DNA of 64,000 nt, taken from NCBI GenBank assembly GCA_949358305.1, contig OX442314.1, positions 50,414,581 through 50,478,580 on the forward strand. The letters are read 5' to 3'. A program made the translations under genes and the position numbers. Below the pieces are notes generated by a model. It searched no databases, was not told where the DNA came from, and saw nothing but the letters and a program-made list of their open reading frames with translations. The stretch comes from Strigamia acuminata. Lineage: Eukaryota > Arthropoda > Chilopoda > Geophilomorpha > Linotaeniidae. Positions within the stretch are counted from its first letter, which is position 1; every line of letters begins with the position of its first letter. Shown one piece after another: positions 20,946 through 31,473 of this stretch.

Positions 20946-22729
20946 TTTTATAGCCAAAAATGGCACGGTTTTAACTTGAAATGGCGCTTAACTTATAACT
21001 TATTTAAAATGGCAATTTTCTTGCTTGAAAATTGAAATAGAAACTTTCCACCTTAGATGGCAATTTAGCATTTTCTAGTGCTGAATGTAAGGAAGAAAAA
21101 CCCAGCAGTTCTTACACACAAAATATACAGATACAAATATATACAGATATACAGATCTTTTCAGCAATCGCTATTTTGAACTCGCTCTTTCAAGCGTCGC
21201 TCTTCTCAGCGTCGCTATTATAAGCCTCCTTCTCTATAACAACTGATGATTTTGGAACAGTAGTTGAGAATAGAGTGGATGGAGCAGCAGATGGAAACTC
21301 CAGTGTTTGCATAACATCCGAAAATGCACCATTGACTGACAATGAAGATAAAAGTGAAGAAATAGAGCATGAAAACAATATATTTTGTCTTTTTAAATCC
21401 AAATGTCCAACATGTCTATTTTGCAAATAAGGGCAAAGAAATTCAGGCGGCCAGGTAAAAATTTCCAGTCAACATAGCTACCGAGCACCCATTTCATTAG
21501 ATCACCGTTTCTCAAACCATGAAGCGCAACAGTGTTCAATCACTTCTTGGCCAAAAATTTATGTTTACAAATTTTTTTTTATAATTTTTCTCTCTTCAAT
21601 TTTTGCCAATTCCAAATTACAGCCTATAGTTGGTTGCAATACACTGCAGGCGAGCAAAAGCTTCAAAATCTTCACAAAAATCTCAAAATCTACAAAAACC
21701 ACCCAAAATTCACCACAAGACCTCCAAAAACCAGCCAAAACACTAAAAAATGAAGAATGTAGCTATTTTAAGTCTCTAAAGTGATGAAATTTTGCAGGAT
21801 CGAAAAAATTTAATGCACCAATGATGAAGTGAGGCGCGGAAGATCGCCTTTCTTAAAAATGGGTCGCAATGCTAAAAAGTTTGAGAACCCCTGCATTAGA
21901 TCAAAAGAGAAATTCTACCACACATAGATTGGAATGCACGTTTCCAATACCAATATTTTATGTTTTACATATGTGGGAACTGGGAAATCGTATCTACAAA
22001 CAGAAAAAACAAATGATTTGTATATTCAGCAGAAACAGCACTGCACATGAAATTTAACAATTTCATCAAAATATTCGAATGCAGATGATTCGTCGCCATT
22101 TTTCCCAGAATAAATGAAGAAATGCAAAACACTGCCGCTAACACTAGATTCAAATCCTAAACATTTACAAGACGTGAAGAATTAACTAAAATCAAACCAT
22201 CGAAAAACAATGATACAAATATACAATAACAATTAAGAAAAAACAACGGAAGAAAATGGCGTACGAAATGACATTTTCTAGAAGAAATGTTAACTCCAAA
22301 CCATCCAAGCTTAATCCAGTATAACCACAATCTAACAAGAAAAAATCAATTTTAGAATTGGAAAAAATGCCTTTCTTCATGAAATTTAAAACATTCAAAA
22401 AATTAATGAAAATTGAGTTAAAATAAACGTTTTTAAAAAGAAATCATCCACAGCCAAAATTAGAATAAAATAATACCAGCATGAAACCTCAAATAAAATC
22501 TCAAGTGCTCTTGTATAGTAGGATTATGTTTGGGTAACCAAAATGCATTTTTTTTATAGAAAAAAATCTGCACGCATTAATTTTAATCAAATTGGTGAAT
22601 GCTACACCGGCATATTCGAATGCAGGCTTACAAAACCAAATGATTTGACATCGTTTATCCCAGAATAAATGAATAAACAGGGAGAAATCTTAACCAAAAC
22701 CATCGTCTCAAAATCCTATCTTATGCGCC

Positions 22730-23119
22730 GTGGATAAAATTCTTAATAAATACGATCGAAAAACAATGCATGAATTCGAGAATAAACATCGGATTAAAAT
22801 GGCGTGCGAAATGACACCTTCGACCGTGAAGAAATATTTCATTCGAATCAAACCATCGACTCGCAATCCATCCTTAATCTACTACCTCGGTTATTCATTG
22901 CTTACATACTGCATAAATACGACGGAAAAACCACAGGAAATTGCGACAAATACCGAACCGAAAATGCTTCGATGCGAGAACAAACAACGGCTGGAAACGA
23001 CGCCTGAAATAGAGGAAGAAACACGTGATTGCTGCTATCAGCTGCTATTGGTTGGAATCAATGCGCGGGAATTGCATCATTTTCCTTGTTCCCTCCAGAG
23101 CGGCGCTGCGACTCGGTGA
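22730..23119 (+). other. 129-codon open frame in X copy 1 (also 43202-43591 in copy 2)
   Basis: The frame DKILNKYDRKTMHEFENKHR... is open in both copies but begins at a GTG, not an ATG. Most differences between the copies change the amino acid (for example P/L, IR/TQ, S/A), so there is no sign of protein constraint. I list it as an open frame within the repeat, not a gene. Confidence 0.4.
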
Positions 23120-23180
23120 GAGGGAATTTTGAATTTTGAAATTGATAAATACTTATTTCTTAACCACCATTTTGACCAGA

Positions 23181-23984
23181 TTAGTCATTGTTGCTGCTCA
23201 CCGCCAGGTCTTCCAACAACACAGGCTTAAAGCTTGGTGAATGTAGAATGGGTGAAAAGCTTCTTGGTGGCGAACAGCTTATCGGTCGCACCAATTCTGG
23301 CTTTTGTGGCTCCGTAGTTACGACAACTTCAAAGCCCACTTGAGCTTCCTTCCGCTCACGTGTCGGTGGTGTTCTTCGTCTAGGTCGGACTACTCGTGAA
23401 CTCACTCGGGCTTCTTTATGTTCACGCTTGCGTGGCGGTTCGGACTCACATTCGACATTTCGACGTTTCTGCGCAGGCGATCGCTTCATTTCCACGACTT
23501 CTTGAGACACTCTCAGTCGGGATCCGTTGAATTCCGAGTTGTGCAATCGTGATATTGCTTCCCTCATCTCATCGTTGGTCGCAAACTCAATAAAACCTAC
23601 CTTTGGCGTCGGCATCTCCGCCTTGGTCACTTCTCCGGCCTGCCTAAAAAAGTTTCTCAGTTTCTGGCAATCGACGCTGCTCGCAACGTTTTCCACCCTT
23701 ACCCTGTACGTTTCGCGCGGCCTGGGTGCTCGGCTCGTCCGTTCTCTCTCGTCGCGAACACGCGAACCTCGAGCAAATTCCACTCTCATTCGCTGGCCCA
23801 AGAAATTCCGCCCGTTCTCTTTAATTACTGCGCGATCGGCATCGCTGTGCTCGCCAAATTGCACAAAGGCAAACCCCTGTTTTAAGACTATATGTTGAAT
23901 TTTTCCGTACTCTCGAAAGATTTTATCCAGATCCCGATGACTAACGTCACGATGTAACCCCCCAACGTATAATCGAGAACTCAT
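23181..23984 (-). CDS. Two-RRM RNA-binding protein, SR-like, intronless
   Basis: ATG at 23984, 267 residues. RRM1 starts at residue 4: RNP2 LYVGGL and RNP1 GFAFVQF, with YGKIQHIVL between. RRM2 starts near 92: YRVRVENV and VGFIEF, the degenerate second RRM of SRSF4/5/6 (B52-like) proteins, which bind exonic splicing enhancers. The C-terminal 100 residues are rich in R, P, E and S but lack the long RS dipeptide domain, ending instead in SCSPPRSFSPILHSP and an acidic tail. Normal insect homologues have introns; this copy has none, yet has its own TATA promoter. It may be a retrogene or a horizontally acquired copy. The ORF is intact, so it may be functional. The right end of repeat X1 lies about 60 bp past the stop codon. 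Confidence 0.85.
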   Translation of the reverse strand: MSSRLYVGGLHRDVSHRDLDKIFREYGKIQHIVLKQGFAFVQFGEHSDADRAVIKENGRNFLGQRMRVEFARGSRVRDERERTSRAPRPRETYRVRVENVASSVDCQKLRNFFRQAGEVTKAEMPTPKVGFIEFATNDEMREAISRLHNSEFNGSRLRVSQEVVEMKRSPAQKRRNVECESEPPRKREHKEARVSSRVVRPRRRTPPTRERKEAQVGFEVVVTTEPQKPELVRPISCSPPRSFSPILHSPSFKPVLLEDLAVSSNND

Positions 23985-24165
23985 CTTAGTATGCTACGAT
24001 CAACGATCAACAACTGATGCAGAATAATAATATTATTCATGTAGCCACTGTTTATATACTATTAGATGATGCAACGTTGTCGTGACGTAGCCTTAGCGGT
24101 TACGTTTGATCGACGTTCCTTTTTCGATTACGTTGCTGGTACGTTCCACTTTTGACTTCTGGAGA
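23985..24165 (-). promoter_or_regulatory. TATA promoter with AACGT-motif cluster upstream of the RRM gene
   Basis: On the minus strand, TATATAAA (complement of 24051-24058) stands 67 nt before the ATG. Upstream come CAACGTTGC, AACGTAACCG, GGAACGTCG, CAACGTAATC and GGAACGTACC within about 90 bp. The 10-mer AACGTAACCG and the GGAACGT elements are shared with the promoter at 3545-3644. Confidence 0.6.
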
Positions 24166-24794
24166 CGGAAATTTACCAAAATTGGGTGTTATGTAACATT
24201 GATGAATGTTAATTAAATTAAAATGATTACGTCATTGATGGAGTTACCAGCGTTTAGAATGTTTGGATCGGTCGCGGTTTAGACTAAAAAACATGGCTGC
24301 TTGCTGCTTCTTGAGATTCTTAAGTCCGATGTCTATTTTCACCCACACGAAAGGTTATTTTGCACATAAAAGTGTGCAAAGTAATCGAAAAAAGGTTGTT
24401 TTCATTTCTTTTCGCACGACATCCTACAAGGTAAACAGGTTTTTTTGGAGATTTATTTTGGACGTTTTTTGGTGTGTTTTTCGATTTTCTTTTATCTTTT
24501 CATTTTTTTTTTAATTCCTAGGCTTTTTGACCGTCCAAACGGCCCTGAGCACTGCATCCGGTCTATGCAGGACTTCCTACAAGAGATGCAGGTTTTTTTT
24601 GGAATTGATTTGCTGTTTTTGCGCATAAAAAGCATTCGTTTTCATAAATAAATGTATTTTACGCCCCAAATCGAGTGAAAATTTGAACGTTTTTTGTGTT
24701 TTCAATGCAAAAAATTTAGAAAATTTGTGTTTTTGATCCAAAAATTTTATACATTTTATACATTTTGATCCTTTTTAATTTTTGTTAATTTTTG
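24166..24794. other. Unassigned, T-rich
   Basis: Long T tracts and short ORFs only. It may hold the 3' flank or terminal region of the transposase-like element whose stop codon is at 24795. Confidence 0.4.
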
Positions 24795-25180
24795 TTAAAC
24801 TTCATCTTCCCAGGGCAAACTCATATGATTTTCAATCTCTAAAATTGGGAGTGATATTTGGTTGCAGTCAGTTGCTGATGGTGGCACATCACAACAATTA
24901 TCTTTATCAATCCATTCAACATCTTCATTGCAATTATTTAAAATCACTGCCATTAGTTCTCTTTGCCGTCTTGCTGCAATTCGCACGGGTCGAATTTTTT
25001 TGATTGGCGAGAGTTTTTTATTGTGCACAGCAGAATGTTCTTTCAGCATAATCTGTGATGCAAAATACAGATTACACACTTTACACGTACGATCCTTTAA
25101 ACTCCACTTAATTGAAGGACAAAAGTAATCGTATGGTAGAGAAGAAAAATTTGTATTTTGTGGCAAAATCTTCTGTATAT

Positions 25181-25724
25181 TGTTACGAGCGCAGACCTCG
25201 CTGTACGACAGCGGGCCTAAACGCTCTGTTTAGAGAATTAATTCTGAAAGCTCTCACTAGGCACACTGGAGTTTCCAAATCCGCTCACCAGTTGTCACTG
25301 TGTTAATTATGCACAGGGCAACTGGACTAATCAATCAAGTAGAGCGGGGGTGGACCCAGAGTTTACCTGGTGAGCTAAGTGGGTTTGAGAGAGCAGAAAT
25401 GTTCTGAGCCTCAAACAGTTAACATGGTAAGTAAAGGCTTCTGTGGACCAGCGCACACAGCGCTTGGTCCCACCCCGCCTTTCCAAATTCATAGAGATAT
25501 AATTTGATTATCATTCTTGCTTTCTTGCTTTATGTTTATGTAAAATAAAGGATTATGTTTATCATTTGATTTTGTTAAGTTTGTAATAAGTCCCATAGAA
25601 TAAAAGAGATTTATTTAAATGATAAATCAGTTCTCTCAATCATTTCACCTAAAGGATTTCAAGGTCTTTGCTAAATTAATTAGCATTTGTTATGTGTGTG
25701 GATCACCCCAACCCACACGTAACA
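25181..25724 (+). repeat. Gypsy 1 5' LTR
   Basis: Starts TGTTACGAGCGC and ends CCCACACGTAACA, with TGTTACG/CGTAACA inverted ends. Same as 32083-32626 over 544 bp by eye. Confidence 0.95.
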
Positions 25725-25727
25725 AAG

Positions 25728-25745
25728 TGGTGGAGATGCGGAATT
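25728..25745 (+). promoter_or_regulatory. Gypsy 1 primer-binding site
   Basis: TGGTGGAGATGCGGAATT begins three bases after the LTR and starts with the TGG expected for pairing with a tRNA CCA end. I cannot name the tRNA with confidence. Confidence 0.5.
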
Positions 25746-26503
25746 AAAAGACCCTGTATAATTGCTTTATTTAAGAGCTAAAATGTTAGTAAAAATCTGG
25801 AATTTTGAGTAAAATAGTTGAAAATTTGTCCCTGAAAATGAGTAAGGTTGAGAAAGCAAATTGCCTATAATATTATCAGATTTGAAAGCAAATAAAGAGA
25901 CTTGTGAAAATCAATTTTAGTGTGAAAATTGAGAATTGGGAATGAATATTTAATTGTTTTGTGTGAAAATGTTGAATATTTAATTATCTTGTGTAAAAGT
26001 GTTGAATATTTAAGTGTTTGAGTTGAAACTGAGCATGAATGTTAAATGAGTTTGCATGTTACTGAATATTTAATTAGTTGAAAACAATTAAACAGTATTT
26101 TAGAATTAAAGCCTAGTTTTAATGATAAATCATTTTAAGGTTATACATATTTTGAATAATTTTAAGAATTGTAAATAGTTTTAAAACAATTTTAACTCAT
26201 GCACAGTTATAAGTAATAATATTATGAATTATTTTCTTTTCTCCTTAGCATGGTGAAAGTGTTTTAGTGATTAGTGTTTCACAGGTGAGGTGAATTTGTG
26301 TTTTGTGAGTGTGTGCCTTCTATGGTTGGAGTGGATCCATATTGAAGCTGGATCCTTCAAATATAACATTTCGCAAGAAATCATCAAGTATAATTGCGGA
26401 AGACAGAGAGCGACACTACACATTAACAACAGAATTCAAGTCTGATGAACATTTGGATAGTGAGATAGAACCAGAGGATAGTGAACCTCTAGAAGAAGTC
26501 AAG
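25746..26503 (+). other. Gypsy 1 leader
   Basis: 758 nt of AT-rich leader. A longer frame covering the gag ORF is open from 26309 but begins at a GTG. It contains several repeats of TGAATATTTAATT (25945-26080). Confidence 0.5.
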
Positions 26504-27571
26504 ATGGCGACTAGTTCAACTGCAACCTTGGAAACCTTATTAAAAGGACTAGTAGTGCAAAAGCGCAATCCAGTCAATTATGATACCAAAACTGGAAACA
26601 TTGACGAATGGATTGTTGGTTATGAAGCGATTGTTGCTACGGATACGGAACGTGCCAAGCATCTGCCGATTGTAATGAAGGAAGATGCGCTCTCCTGGTA
26701 CGTCGAGCAGCTACAAGCTAACCCTAGCTGGGCTTGGGACGAATGGAAAGCAGCATTGCAGAAAAAATTCCGCCGTAGGCCCGAGCACGTCCTCAATACC
26801 CTACACGCTCTTAAGCATGAAGAAGGGACAGCCATTGACTTTATTAAGAAAGTTCTCCACTTGTGTTCATTTGCCAGACCAGCCCTCAGTGAAACCCAGA
26901 AAATCAACTATGTCTATCAGGCTATGAAACAGCCGATAAAAGACAGGTTGATGACAGTTTTTCCTACAGCTATGGATGATTTGATGGAAAGAGTTCAGCT
27001 TTATGAAGCCCATGGAGTGAAGGAAGATCCGTCGACAGCTTTACTGACCCTTGTACAGAAACTTGTGGCTGACAAGGCGACCGTCGCACCGTCAACTTAT
27101 TTGACTGGAGTGGCAGAAGCCCCAAAGTCGCTCGCAGAACTTGTAGCAGAAAACAACTTTCTAAAAGAACAGAATATGTTTTTGCAGAATGGCGTATTGC
27201 AAGAGACGATCTCTCCAATTTTCCATCAAGGGACTTGGTTTACCCCAGTCAACAATCAGCGTCAAGGAGGAAAATTTTTCCAAGGAACCCAGCAGAAGCA
27301 GCAGCAATTCCAGCAAAGTTCTCCGCAGAACTGGCAGAATTTTCAGCAGCAGCAAACTGGACCCGGATGTTTCCATCAGCCCAACTGCACCTGCTGTGCG
27401 TCACAAAACAGAGGTGGCGGTGGGAAGAGGCGTGATACTTGGCGTTATAATAATAAGAATAATGAAGAAAATAACAGTAACCAAGGAAATGGTCCTGCTA
27501 ACAATAACAGCGGTAATAACCAAGCAAGAAATCCACCTGGGAATCAAAAACAACAGAACCGGGGAAACTAG
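26504..27571 (+). CDS. Gypsy 1 Gag
   Basis: I chose the ATG at 26504 (AAGATGG context, MATSSTATLETLL); 355 residues. Residues 25-190 form a retrotransposon gag/capsid domain (DALSWYVEQLQANPSWAWDEW, AALQKKFRRRPEHVLNTLHAL). The tail is Q-, G- and N-rich and has cysteines CFHQPNCTCC instead of a canonical CCHC knuckle, plus a basic patch (GGGGKRRDTWR) that may bind RNA. It ends at TAG 27569-27571, directly after the slippery site. Gag assembles the virus-like particle. Confidence 0.9.
   Translation: MATSSTATLETLLKGLVVQKRNPVNYDTKTGNIDEWIVGYEAIVATDTERAKHLPIVMKEDALSWYVEQLQANPSWAWDEWKAALQKKFRRRPEHVLNTLHALKHEEGTAIDFIKKVLHLCSFARPALSETQKINYVYQAMKQPIKDRLMTVFPTAMDDLMERVQLYEAHGVKEDPSTALLTLVQKLVADKATVAPSTYLTGVAEAPKSLAELVAENNFLKEQNMFLQNGVLQETISPIFHQGTWFTPVNNQRQGGKFFQGTQQKQQQFQQSSPQNWQNFQQQQTGPGCFHQPNCTCCASQNRGGGGKRRDTWRYNNKNNEENNSNQGNGPANNNSGNNQARNPPGNQKQQNRGN
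27562..27571 (+). promoter_or_regulatory. -1 ribosomal frameshift site G GGA AAC before UAG
   Basis: In the gag frame the last codons read ..G GGA AAC TAG, a canonical X XXY YYZ heptamer at 27562-27568. Slipping back one base enters the frame that runs through the whole pol ORF. The pol frame is open from about 27526. Confidence 0.85.
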
Positions 27572-30500
27572 TAGTGCCACAAAGACAGTTAAAAAGTAGG
27601 CGTAGGAGAAGAAGAATGAGAAGGAAGTTGGAAATAGTTGACATTAACACCACTGAAGAAATGCTGACAATACCTGTCGTAGTGAACAATTTAGAAGTCA
27701 AAGGTGTATTGGATTCAGGTGGATATAGAAATATTATAAGTGAGGAACTGGCTGATAGATTGCAACTGTCACGTCGGCTTTGCCCTTATATCAAATTGAG
27801 GGTAATTGATAACTCCTTAATATCTCCTGAAGGAATTGGGAAAATTACAGTCACTATTGGAAGATTGGACTACAGCATGGAGGTATTAGTAGTGCGGGGA
27901 TTTGGTCATGAGCTCTTACTAGGTGATCCTTTCCTCAAACAAGCAGGGTGTGTGTTGGACTATGACCGACGGAAGGTCTTTGTGGGGCGAAAAAGTGAAG
28001 GATTTAAACCGGAAGTTTTTCCAATGTCAAGAAATTATCTGGAACAAACATTTATTGGCAGACTTACTAAATCAATAAAAATTCCAGCAATGCACGAATG
28101 CATGCTTTTCATTGGAGTGAACAATAATAAAACTAATGAAGATTTGTTTGCAGAGCCATTATCCAATTTGACTGATAGATTGGGAGTAATTGGCTGTAAA
28201 ACTCTAACTACATTTAAGGATGGATCAGGCATAATGCGAGTTGCGAATCCGACGAAGAAGGCGGTTTATCTGCAGAAAGGAACAGCGATTGCCAAGGCAT
28301 ACCACGTCATTGACATTGGTAGTTTTGAGGAGCAGCCACCTAATGGCTTGAACTTTGATTCCGCCGTGTCAAGTGATCTACTGGATACAAACCAAAAGGA
28401 GCAGCTGAAGAGCCTACTGCGTAAGAATGAAGATAGATTTGCCACTTCAGATCAGGATTTAGGCAGAGTAAAGGTCTACAAGCATAAAATAGACACAGGT
28501 GGTGCACAGCCAATTCACCTGCAGCCATATCGCCGATCCATGAAAGAGAAAGAAGTCGAAGCAGAGGAAACCCAGAAACTGCTTGAAATGGATGTAATCA
28601 GAGAGTCCGAGAGTCCATGGAGTGCGCCAGTCCTTTTAATTAAGAGACGTGATGGCAAATGGCGGTTTTGTGTTGATTGGAGGCGGCTGAATGCAGTGAC
28701 TAAGAAGATGGTTTACCCACTCCCCCGAATCGACGACACCTTAGACCAACTGTCAGGTGCGAAGTATTTTTCCATGATGGATTTAATCCAGGGATATTTC
28801 CAAGTCGAGATTGATGAGGAGGATAAGGAAAAGACTGCGTTCACAACGTCTTCCGGTCATTACGAATTTAATGTACTGGGCCAGGGCTTGTGTAATAGTC
28901 CTGCGGCATTCCAAAAGCTCATGAACAAAGTGCTTGGTAACCTCCTAGGAAAAGTGTGTATAGCCTACTTGGACGATCTGATCATCTTTTCAAAGACATT
29001 CGACCAGCATTTGGTTGATTTAGACAACGTCTTTTCGAAATTGCGCACGGCGAATTTAAAGGTCAAATTAAGTAAATGCACTTTTGGAACGGATACCATT
29101 AAGTATTTGGGACACGTCATCAATGCAAAAGGAGTTTCACCGGATCCACGTAATTTGGAGTCCGTGGCGAAGTTCCCAAAACCAACAACAGTAAAGCAGT
29201 TGCAAGGATTTCTTGGATTATGTTCTTATTATCGCAAATTTATTCGTGGTTTTTCAGACGTGTCCAAGTGCCTTGTAAATCTGACAAAGAAAGAAGAAAA
29301 GTATGATTGGGGACCGCCACACGATGAAGCGTTCCAGAAGCTGAAGACGGCCCTAACGACAGTTCCAGTGCTGGCTCATCCAAATTTCAGCGAGCCCTTT
29401 ATGATCTCTACTGACGCCAGTGCATATGGATTAGGAGTTGTGCTGAAACAAAAGATAAATAAACAAGAACATGTCGTAGCCTACGCTAGCCGACTGCTTA
29501 GCAAAGCAGAGCAGAATTATGATACGACAGAACGTGAGTGCCTTGCGATCATCTTTGGCATACAAAAGTTCCGACCTTACTTGTATGGCCAAAAATTCTA
29601 CGTTATTACGGACCATTCAGCGTTGCAGTGGCTCAAAACTGTGAGAAATCCCAACGGACGACTCACCAGATGGTCACTCCAATTGGTGGACTATGACTAT
29701 GAGGTCATTCACAAGAGTGGTAAAAAACATCAAGATGCAGATGCGTTAAGTCGTATTCCTGAGGCAGTGGGCGAAGAAGAAATAATTGATTTACCTTTGT
29801 TGCTACTGGAAAATCTGGACCTACCTGCCGAGCAGCGAAAGGATCAGAAGCTGAAGGAATACGTTGATGCACTTCGAGATATTGAGCGCCTTTCGAAAAA
29901 GAAGAGACGATCTTTACAACAGTTCGTGCTCCAGGATGAAGTTTTGTTCAGAAGGAAGAATTTCCTGGGCAACGAAAGGTTACTGCTGGTTGTGCCAAAA
30001 CATTTACAGCAAGATGTTCTGCACGAGATGCATGATGGCCTTCCAGGAGCTCATCTGGGCCTGTCGAAAACTTGGAAAAGAATAAGCACCAGATTCCATT
30101 GGCCCAGAATTTATGCAGAGGTCAGAGACTACGTCTTGTCCTGCAAGAAGTGCGCTGCAGCAAAAACAGATACCACACCACCAAAAGGATTATTGCAGCC
30201 CTGGACAACCGTGACCAGACCATTCCAAAGAGTAGGAATGGACACTTTAGGAAAATTCCCGACTTCAAAGAAAGGGAATAATTATGTGTTTGTTATGACG
30301 GACTATCTATCTAGAGCGGTCTGTGCGAGAGCGTCACCAACTTGCACGGCCATTGCAGCAGCGGATGCTTTAGTTTATGAGATAATGGTGAAAGAAGGAT
30401 CTCCAAGGGAAATTCTGACTGACCGTGGTACAGAATACAGAAATGAATTGATGGAGGAGGTCTCGAGACTCTATAAATCAAAACATAAAACAACTAGCGG

Positions 30501-31473
30501 ATATCATGCCAGGACAAACGGTTTAACGGAGCGTTTTAACGCAACACTTGCGAAAATGCTTCTGAACTACGTAAATGAAGATCATACGGACTGGGATGAT
30601 TTCCTGCCACACCTGTTATTCTCGTACAACACGTCGGTTCACGAGACAACTGGATATACCCCATACTTTTTATTAAGGGGGTATGAAGCAGATGTTAACG
30701 TCGATGTGAATCTGAATCTCCCGAAGAAGGAATTCACTTTGAGAACTGCCAAATTCATCGAGGCAGCAAGGAGAATCTCAAACCAGAGACTGGAGCAGAT
30801 GTCAGCTAAAAGCAAAGAAAGATTTGATAAGAACAGAAAGGTTGTGGAGTTCGAGCCTGGAGAATACGTTTATTTGAAAAAACCGAACAGAAAGGTTGGA
30901 CTCAGTGAGAAATTACTGCCACAATATTCTGGTCCTTACGAAATAGTGCGCCGAACTGCACCAAACGATTACCAAATAGTAGATTCAACTGGTAAAAAAT
31001 CAGACATTGTAAATGTAGAAAGGTTAAAACCTTACAAGCCAAGGAAAGAAGTATCCATAATTATGGATAGGAATAGTGAAACTGAGGTGAAGGCGGAAAA
31101 TTCTAACAAAACTAAGTTGATGGAAAGTAAAGGAATTGAAGAAGTTAGAATTAACACTAAAAAATCACTAAAACAATCAAAAAAACCATGCACAGAAAGA
31201 TTCATAAGTGATGAAGATCAGATTTCTTTAAAGTCGTTGTTCGAACCGGAGGAGACGACGGGAAAACGGTTGAAAGAATTGCCGCTGGTCGGCGATAAAG
31301 ACGAAACGTCGGAGAAACGTTTGACGAAATTGCCACTAGATGGCGATAAAAGAAAAACGTCAGGACAGCGTTCGCGGAAATTGCCACCAGAGGGCGTCGC
31401 TGACGAAACACGTGATTTCCGTTCTGAGCGGTTAAGACCACGAGCACGGACAAATTATCGCCGGTTTTATTGA
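27565..31473 (+). CDS. Gypsy 1 Pol (protease-RT-RNase H-integrase), made by -1 frameshift
   Basis: The frame has no ATG near its start. The first start-like codon is the GTG at 27574, so translation by frameshift from gag is expected; about 1300 residues. Protease VLDSGGYRNII near 45. RT has FCVDWRRLNAVT and the catalytic YLDDLIIF near 466, with an unusual FNVLGQGLCNSPAAF in place of the usual PFGLCNAP block. RNase H has TDASAYGLG near 613. The integrase zinc region runs from about 817 (H..H, then CKKCAAAK), and the core has GMDTLG, TDRGTEY and GLTERF near 888, 949 and 985. After the integrase comes a basic Asn/Lys-rich tail with three diverged repeats of ETSxKRLxKLPLxGDK, ending RARTNYRRFY. 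No stop or frameshift interrupts it. Confidence 0.95.
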   Translation, partial: KLVVPQRQLKSRRRRRRMRRKLEIVDINTTEEMLTIPVVVNNLEVKGVLDSGGYRNIISEELADRLQLSRRLCPYIKLRVIDNSLISPEGIGKITVTIGRLDYSMEVLVVRGFGHELLLGDPFLKQAGCVLDYDRRKVFVGRKSEGFKPEVFPMSRNYLEQTFIGRLTKSIKIPAMHECMLFIGVNNNKTNEDLFAEPLSNLTDRLGVIGCKTLTTFKDGSGIMRVANPTKKAVYLQKGTAIAKAYHVIDIGSFEEQPPNGLNFDSAVSSDLLDTNQKEQLKSLLRKNEDRFATSDQDLGRVKVYKHKIDTGGAQPIHLQPYRRSMKEKEVEAEETQKLLEMDVIRESESPWSAPVLLIKRRDGKWRFCVDWRRLNAVTKKMVYPLPRIDDTLDQLSGAKYFSMMDLIQGYFQVEIDEEDKEKTAFTTSSGHYEFNVLGQGLCNSPAAFQKLMNKVLGNLLGKVCIAYLDDLIIFSKTFDQHLVDLDNVFSKLRTANLKVKLSKCTFGTDTIKYLGHVINAKGVSPDPRNLESVAKFPKPTTVKQLQGFLGLCSYYRKFIRGFSDVSKCLVNLTKKEEKYDWGPPHDEAFQKLKTALTTVPVLAHPNFSEPFMISTDASAYGLGVVLKQKINKQEHVVAYASRLLSKAEQNYDTTERECLAIIFGIQKFRPYLYGQKFYVITDHSALQWLKTVRNPNGRLTRWSLQLVDYDYEVIHKSGKKHQDADALSRIPEAVGEEEIIDLPLLLLENLDLPAEQRKDQKLKEYVDALRDIERLSKKKRRSLQQFVLQDEVLFRRKNFLGNERLLLVVPKHLQQDVLHEMHDGLPGAHLGLSKTWKRISTRFHWPRIYAEVRDYVLSCKKCAAAKTDTTPPKGLLQPWTTVTRPFQRVGMDTLGKFPTSKKGNNYVFVMTDYLSRAVCARASPTCTAIAAADALVYEIMVKEGSPREILTDRGTEYRNELMEEVSRLYKSKHKTTSGYHARTNGLTERFNATLAKMLLNYVNEDHTDWDDFLPHLLFSYNTSVHETTGYTPYFLLRGYEADVNVDVNLNLPKKEFTLRTAKFIEAARRISNQRLEQMSAKSKERFDKNRKVVEFEPGEYVYLKKPNRKVGLSEKLLPQYSGPYEIVRRTAPNDYQIVDSTGKKSDIVNVERLKPYKPRKEVSIIMDRNSETEVKAENSNKTKLMESKGIEEVRINTKKSLKQSKKPCTERFISDEDQISLKSLFEPEETTGKRLKELPLVGDKDETSEKRLTKLPLDGDKRKTSGQRSRKLPPEGVADETRDFRSERLRPRARTNYRRFY

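Larger units (their letters stand above)
19564..23122 (+). repeat. Repeat family X, copy 1
   Basis: Direct comparison with 37750-43594 shows the same order of blocks: ACGTGCTTGTATTGTTT, GAATGCACCTACTGTCTC, the decayed transposase, a minisatellite, GTCGCTATTATA-type motifs, and a 129-codon frame ending in CGACTCGGTGAGAG. Divergence is a few percent with many indels. The common right boundary is 23122 / 43594. No clear terminal repeats, so the class is undecided; it is likely a composite non-autonomous DNA transposon. Confidence 0.75.

Noticed and set aside
22730-23119. 129-aa protein conserved in two repeat copies
   Set aside because: No ATG start, and the differences between copies are mostly amino-acid changing, so conservation is due to recent copying, not selection on protein.
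24240-24660. ORF of 83 aa with hydrophobic T-rich codons
   Set aside because: Composition effect of poly-T; no start context, no motif.
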